Source: an uncultured Clostridia bacterium (GTDB lineage: Bacteria; Bacillota; Clostridia; TANB77; CAG-465). Taken from it: 50,451 nucleotides of DNA. The stretch spans positions 1 through 50,451 of the forward strand of contig CAKPAG010000011.1 of NCBI GenBank assembly GCA_934132895.1, read 5' to 3'. The notes beneath the pieces were generated by a model. The model did not search any database. It was given only the letters and a program-made list of their open reading frames with translations, and was not told where the DNA came from. The translations under genes were made by a program, and so were the position numbers. Shown here piece after piece: positions 47,001 to 50,451 of this stretch (positions are counted from its first letter, which is position 1; each line of letters begins with the position of its first letter).

Positions 47001-48546
47001 TTTAACAATCAATGGAAAAATAGATAAAGAAAAATTACCTATTGAGATTACAAATAAGAAGAGAAAGATAATATTACCAAGAAATGATGTTGAAAAGAAA
47101 TTATATAATATATGGCAAGAATTACTACCAAATATTGAAATAAGTATAAGTGATAATTTTTTTGATATAGGTGGAGATTCTTTGTTGGCTACGCAATTTG
47201 TTACTAAATCTATGGTAAATGGATTGAAATACACTTATTCTGATATATATAATTATCCTACTATAATGCAACTTGCTGAAAATAATTATTCTATATTGGA
47301 AGATATATATGGAATATCAAAATACAAATATAGTAAAATTAATGAATATTTAAATAAAAAATATTTTGAAAAAAATGATTTAAAAACAATAAAAGCATCC
47401 GGAGTTTTATTAACAGGAGTAACTGGATTTTTGGGTGCACATGTATTAGCAAATTTATTGGATAATACTGAATCAAAAATATATTGTATAGTTAGAAATA
47501 AAAATGATAGAACAGTAAGAGAAAGAGTAATAAGAAAGTTGAATTTCTTTTTTGGAAAAAAATATGATAAGTATATAGGAAATAGAATAGTTGTTATTGA
47601 AGGAGACATTACAAAAAACAATTTTGGATTAAGAGGAGAAAAATTAAGCGATATAATTGACAATGTTACAACTGTTATACATGTTGCAGCTATGGTTAAA
47701 CATTATGGAGTATATAACAAGTTTATAAATTTAAATATAGAAAGTACTGAAAAGATTGCAAACTTTTGCTTGTTGAATAATAAAAGGATGATATATATTT
47801 CTACACTTAGTAATTCTGGAAATATGCTTGAAGGTGGACAAATAGAACAAGATAGAATATTAAAAGAAACAAAATATGACGAAAAAAGTATGTATATTGG
47901 TCAAAAATTATATAATGCCTATGTTTATAGTAAATATATGGGAGAATATAAAGTATTAAGAAAATCGCTAAATGGATTAGAAGCATGTATAATTAGAACT
48001 GGAAATTTAACAGGAAGGTATACTGATGGAAAATATCAACCTAACGTTGAGGAAAATGCTTTTGCTAATAGAATAAAATCATTTATCTCATTAGAAATGA
48101 TTCCAAAAAGCATGTTAAATATGTATGTAGAATATACTCCTATTGATTATGCGGCAGATGCGATAGTAAAGATTAGTAAGTTAGAAAAATTGCCTGCAGT
48201 TATTCATTTATTCAATCATAATCATGTATATATGCCAAAATTAATTGAAATCTTAAAGAAAATTAATATAGAATTAAATATTGTTGATGATGAAAAATTC
48301 AAGGAATTAATTGAGAGTAAATTAAAGAATCACTCTAAGGATATAGATGGAATAATTGTGGATTTAAACTCTAAAAAAGAAATTAAGTACTTATCTAATA
48401 TTATTGTAGATTCTAGATATAGTATAGATTTATTAAAGAAACTTGATTTTGAGTGGCCTGATATAACATCTGAATACATTATAAGATATTTAGAATATTT
48501 AGAAAACATTGACTTTATAAGGTTGGATAATAAAAAAAAGAAGTGA
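41086..48546 (+). CDS. Two-module NRPS with terminal reductase (C-A-T-C-A-T-R)
   Basis: A 2486-aa peptide synthetase. Domains: C1 (1-440; HHIISDAW near 133), A1 (455-930; YTSGSTGRPKGV near 601, NGKIDVKKL near 925), T1 (GLDSL, Ser near 989), C2 (1048-1480; HHIICDG near 1173), A2 (1498-1980; YTSGSTGKPKGV near 1642), T2 (GGDSL, Ser near 2031), R (2110-2480; TGVTGFLGAH NADPH site, YVYSK near 2281). The reductase would release a dipeptide aldehyde, which can cyclise and oxidise to a pyrazinone. The leading C domain suggests N-acylation. Hand-read specificity codes are about D-I-Y-Q-V-A-G-V-F-K and D-A-F-L-V-G-A-V-I-K; the second looks hydrophobic, the first unassigned. No PPTase or exporter is nearby. 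No in-frame CGG occurs. Confidence 0.96.
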   Translation: MEKMEYGLTFPQKNIWLVENYNKGTALNIIAGSVKINRGFDEEKCEIAINKVIEENVAMRTRIKEEKGKVMQYFAPYSYEKIEVVDLSSLSKKEILEYIDGLTFQSFFAKDKKLYDFKILRTGKNSGYIFMCIHHIISDAWSCSKIVKSLTETLETIGTRSENSEEKIVPEYTEYIEKEEEYKNSDKYVKDEEFWNEYLKGFSEVVSLKDKKKTSSLKANRYSVKLDKDLNDRITNYCKENKISPYALFLTAISTYIYRVKDKNDFVLGTPVLNRANFKEKQMLGMFVSTLPLRVKVEENIKFLDLAKEISKNNFSMFRHQKYPYSKMLEYVHKNSDIKNNLYNIAVSFQNAKTDIMDNDKYETNWTFSKALDDEMQIHISDIDDTGIYSINYDYKEELFEKIEVEYIHLRLMSIIENAIKDVDVDVENIEIMPESEKNKILYEFNNTKKEYPKDKTVIELFEEQVNKTPDNVALVFEGKEMTYKELNEKANSLAHYLVENENVKPNDVVGLIFSRSFDIIIGILAVLKSGAAYIPIDPTFPKDRIKYMLQNSEAKLAITNIDINIKEINLSIKNIKDVENSKNDNLNIKNSLEDLFFILYTSGSTGRPKGVEVTQLNMLNLVWHFINSKIYEKSEVAVSLTTISFDIFIYESLVSIINGLKLVIANEEEQKIPSRLNKLIENFNIDLLQMTPTRFKLLIENINEIPNIKKVKNIVLAGEQLPLSLKNEIVSWGARVYNGYGPTECTVFASFTDCSKFDKISIGVPLNNLHFYILDKKERLLPLGCMGELYIGGFGVSKGYINNETLTKKSFKTLYNERVYASGDICLVDFNLLTYCFGRSDNQIKIRGLRIETSEIEEVIKKEENVKECVVAKQVYNEKEYLVAFVTSDKFIDTIQIKKNISRVLPMYMVPNVIFKLKEMPYTQNGKIDVKKLSSSKGYYDKKQLKSREITKPTNDIQQCIYEYINNIGILGYDISIYDNFFEIGLDSLNLMELLIYINNKYNIELAVKDLMNNPTISDLSIIIQGKLEKNQVKPISINKKKSDNTEYFELTQSQLRIFSTYTSNPDNIIYNMPVEVKLDKDIDCEKLQRCIEEIINENDAFSLLMRVVDSNIMFTSKNEYIKIDCINEILEERYLELRTDFVRPFDLLNERLFRVEIYKTEKNVYLLFDIHHIICDGISLNIFFNDIIKRYNGVVKDKKNGSFKNYLLSRIDPKNTPEYKSAKNFFNKMFDQGPISTCIKPDHKRKNTRTYNGEKLGVLFDSNIMSKVHKYVVDNKLTYNTLFLSILNIVLSKYTCKNDVVLGVATMGRKKLEDTNTIGMFVETLPFKTTVAYEKTPTEYLENVKNTMFEILDNDIYPIDELITDLSISKSNNRNALFDIMYNYQNMGFANLDIEGKKVSYNSLLENITKFDMTFNIMAFDNNFQLEIEYNRDLYNKKTIRNLLNIYLNTLENFISMNTNQNLSKLKIISKKEEEYILKDYNKGHHEFKSDERVITSIFENVVKENLNKIAVVYYNERLTYKELDEISNQIANMLIKNGIKKNDVVAIMLDKSIELLPGILGILKTGASYLPIDYELPNERIQYMLENSNAKCIVSKKQIYREVRKVPVVFIDKDNEDLKSMSKEKLKININEKDTAYVMYTSGSTGKPKGVMIPNKGVVRLVKNTNYINVNEDDRVLLSGTIVFDASVFEMWLSILNGLTLYIINKEDLLDPSIFEEYITQNNITITLLTASLFNQLVIYKKDLFKNFNYVVTGGDVMNSKSANAIVENSKNVKLINAYGPTENSVISSTYSYKNMRRDEVPIGRPINCSTCYIVDEYGNLLPKGVPGELVVGGDGVANGYINNEKLTNERFVNLPFTSNRCYKTGDMAKFSYDYNIDFIGRIDNQVKIRGYRIELDEIKSALFNIDKVKDSYVRIIDNNKNKINSDKVILAYYVSDSELDVDYLKKELKKVLPSYMIPNNIIRMKSFPLTINGKIDKEKLPIEITNKKRKIILPRNDVEKKLYNIWQELLPNIEISISDNFFDIGGDSLLATQFVTKSMVNGLKYTYSDIYNYPTIMQLAENNYSILEDIYGISKYKYSKINEYLNKKYFEKNDLKTIKASGVLLTGVTGFLGAHVLANLLDNTESKIYCIVRNKNDRTVRERVIRKLNFFFGKKYDKYIGNRIVVIEGDITKNNFGLRGEKLSDIIDNVTTVIHVAAMVKHYGVYNKFINLNIESTEKIANFCLLNNKRMIYISTLSNSGNMLEGGQIEQDRILKETKYDEKSMYIGQKLYNAYVYSKYMGEYKVLRKSLNGLEACIIRTGNLTGRYTDGKYQPNVEENAFANRIKSFISLEMIPKSMLNMYVEYTPIDYAADAIVKISKLEKLPAVIHLFNHNHVYMPKLIEILKKINIELNIVDDEKFKELIESKLKNHSKDIDGIIVDLNSKKEIKYLSNIIVDSRYSIDLLKKLDFEWPDITSEYIIRYLEYLENIDFIRLDNKKKK

Positions 48547-48557
48547 GGGGAAGATAA

Positions 48558-50325
48558 ATGATTTTAAACGTATCATTGATTTGTACGTTGACAGTAGTAA
48601 TATTTTTTATAATATATATATTAAAAAAAATACAAAAACGGTGAAAAAAATAATGTAATATTAAAGGATTTTTTATATTTGTTTATTTCAATATTAATAC
48701 AAATATTTGGAATAACTTTACAAGCATTATTTATAAATACAATAGACATTAAACCTATTTATTATGAATATATTTCCTATTTTGGTGGAGTATTTATGCC
48801 TGTATTTCTACTAATGGTATCAATACATTATTATAATGAGAAATTTAATGTTAAAAAATTATGGTGGATATACCTTTTACCTATATTAACAATAATTATA
48901 TTATGGACAAATGATTTTCATCATTTATTCTATGTAAAATATTCTACTATAATTTCTGATACTATTTTTGGAAAATACTTTTCAATATATTCAATATATT
49001 CATATTTGTGTATGGGAGTATCAGTTTGTTTGTTGTTGAGTACATCATTGAAAAAATCTGGATTTTTTTCAAAGCAAACGTTACTGTTTGTTTTAGGTAT
49101 TTTAATACCATTGGTACCTAATATATTGGGCACATTTAAAATTATTCCAATGAGTGTGCATATAACACCAATTTTGTTTTCTATAACAACAATGATGTTT
49201 GCTTTATCTATAATAAAATATAAAGCACTAAATATTACACCAGTAGCTTTTAGAACCGTTATGGATACAATGTCAGACGCTTATGTCGTTATATCTGATG
49301 ATGGAACAATAGTTACATTTAACAAGACATTTGAAAACAAATTTGGTAAAATATTTAGTATATCAAAAGATGATAATTTATTTGATGCAATAGAAAAAAA
49401 TCAAGCAATTGATATTGATACTTTAAAGAAAAGTATTAAGAAAACAAGAAGTACAGGTAAGATTATAACTGAAGAGTATCACTTTGTAGTTTCTAATTTT
49501 AGTAAATATTTTGAAGTTGATATTCATCCTATTGCTACAAGAACAAACTCAAAAGAGTATATTGGAACATTGTTACTTTTTAAAGATATAACACAACATA
49601 AAGAAGATATAAAAGAAATAGAAGAAAAACAAGACATAATCGTAAAGCAGCAGCAACTTGTTTCAATAGGTGAACTTGCAGGAGGAGTAGCGCATGATAT
49701 TAATACTCCAATAGCTGCTATAAAGACAGGAATATTAATGTTAACTCAAATGGGTAGTGAAAAAACTGAAGAAGAAAAAGAAATATTACAAAGAATGGAT
49801 AACTGTGCTACTAAAATTATAAACATAGTAAATAGTATGAGAAATCAAATAAGAAATTTAGGTTCTGATACAAATGTTAAGTTTAAAATAAGTGAGGTCG
49901 TAAATGATATTAAAATTATCACTTATCATGAAGTTGGAAGAAATAAATCAGAAGTTATAGTTAATATACTAGATGATTTGGAAATCAAAGGTGATCCAAC
50001 TAAACTTGGACAAGTACTTACTAATTTAGTTGTAAACGCTGCTCAAGCATATGGAACTGAAAAAGGTGGTAAGATAGAACTTACTGTTGAAAAGGCACCA
50101 AATAATATGGCTATGATTAAAATAACAGATTATGCAGGAGGATTAAAAGAAAGTATAATTCCTTATGTATTTAAAAATATATTAACAACAAAGGGAACAG
50201 CTGGAACAGGACTTGGACTATATCTTGCATATTCAGTTATAAAAGGAAACTTCAACGGAGATATTACGTTTGATACAGCTCAAGGTGCAGGTACAACTTT
50301 TTATATTGTAATACCTAGAGCGTAA
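48558..50325 (+). CDS. 7TM-type sensor histidine kinase with PAS domain (needs a +1 shift at CGG)
   Basis: With a +1 shift at codon 28 a 588-aa kinase results. It has seven or so membrane helices (residues 1-235, like the HisKA_7TM sensor region), a PAS domain (about 240-345: MDTMSDAYVVISDDGTIVTFN), a HisKA dimerisation helix with GGVAHDINTP (phospho-accepting His near 378), and a HATPase domain (NLVVNAAQAYG, DYAGGL, GTGLGLYLA). Unshifted, CAA AAA CGG TGA ends after 28 residues; skipping C gives AAA GGT GAA. AGGGG precedes the ATG, 11 bases after the NRPS stop, so the two genes are co-transcribed. No response regulator is visible before the window ends. Confidence 0.9.
48639..48641 (+). other. 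+1 frameshift site, CGG before GGT (histidine kinase)
   Basis: CAA AAA C GGT GAA AAA. CGG is followed directly by a TGA in the unshifted frame. The shift falls right after the first membrane helix. Confidence 0.87.
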
Positions 50326-50350
50326 AATTTAAGAAAAAAAAGATGGCCTA

Positions 50351-50451
50351 GGCTATAGAGTATAAGCATGCTACGAATTTAGGTTCTAAGTCAATAGTTG
50401 GGGTGGAAATTTCAAAAATTACTTAGAAACTATAGCAAAAGGGTGAACTTA
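50351..50451 (+). ncRNA. Possible structured RNA, cut by the window edge
   Basis: Downstream of the kinase, GCTATAG (about 50351-50357) can pair with CTATAGC (about 50431-50437). Inside that, GTTCTAAGT (about 50383-50391) can pair with ACTTAGAAAC (about 50421-50430). Two nested stems enclose a purine-rich segment (GTTGGGGTGGAAA). No known class recognised, and the 3' part is missing. Confidence 0.35.

Noticed and set aside
6788..48641. The ten broken frames as ordinary pseudogenes
   Set aside because: Each has exactly one kind of lesion, no extra stops or deletions, and intact motifs on both sides. Several are core genes (mfd, uvrA, tex). Decay would give varied lesions.
6788..48641. Homopolymer sequencing error as the cause of the frameshifts
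   Set aside because: The region is full of long A and T runs, yet none of them carries a frameshift; all lesions are an inserted C before GG. A different, motif-specific artefact is not excluded.
48679..50325. Histidine kinase starting at 48679 as an independent gene
   Set aside because: That start has no ribosome binding site and cuts the sensor helices, while the frame from 48558 has AGGGG and joins it through the CGG site.
41086..50325. A PPTase, thioesterase or exporter in the NRPS operon
   Set aside because: No such gene is present within the window; the synthetase ends in a reductase and only the kinase follows.

Overview
The window is AT-rich DNA from a low-GC, endospore-forming Firmicute, most likely an uncultured gut-type Clostridium relative. 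Evidence: strong AGGAGG-type ribosome binding sites, AT-rich sigma-A promoters, spoIIR, a cwlJ-gerQ spore-germination pair, a SAM-I riboswitch on metK, an anaerobe's Fur/PerR-rubrerythrin operon, and a C-A-T-C-A-T-R nonribosomal peptide synthetase of the kind known from gut Clostridia.

Layout. 0.1-1.0 kb: two small membrane proteins (TM2 and DUF2752). 1.1-7.0 kb, minus strand: an unknown 572-aa protein, glmU, rmuC and an M14 metallopeptidase. 7.1-10.3 kb: a glycerophosphodiesterase, two small membrane proteins, and metK behind a SAM riboswitch. 10.4-11.2 kb: a type III toxin-antitoxin locus (three 38-nt RNA repeats, terminator, ToxN/AbiQ endoribonuclease). 11.3-13.7 kb: ligA and a small unknown. 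13.9-17.2 kb: accessory genes (RhuM-like, membrane protein, HExxH protein). 17.2-22.7 kb: mfd, a PrsA-like foldase and a SpoU RNA methyltransferase. 22.7-26.4 kb: a DUF378 gene behind a structured leader, spoIIR, a GT51 transglycosylase, and Fur/PerR with rubrerythrin. 26.5-34.6 kb: tex, membrane proteins, an amine-dehydrogenase-like gene, cwlJ-gerQ and unknowns. 34.7-40.9 kb: uvrA, an SH3/CAP protein, an FAD oxidoreductase, tRNA-Leu and an unknown. 41.1-50.3 kb: the NRPS and a co-transcribed 7TM-type sensor histidine kinase.

The most striking observation is that nine otherwise intact genes (M14 peptidase, mfd, SpoU methyltransferase, tex twice, DUF2207 protein, amine dehydrogenase, uvrA, SH3/CAP protein, histidine kinase) are each interrupted in the same way. 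At all ten sites one extra C stands directly before an in-frame glycine codon (GGA or GGT), making an in-frame CGG. Skipping that C restores a full-length family protein every time. I found only four other in-frame CGG codons in the window, all in small uncharacterised proteins, and no frameshift of any other kind. Either this lineage uses genome-wide +1 recoding at CGG (for example four-base decoding of CGGA/CGGU as glycine), or the sequence carries a very specific systematic error. The restriction to glycine codons in the reading frame favours biology.

Limits: functions come from reading motifs by eye. No database search, folding program or alignment was run.
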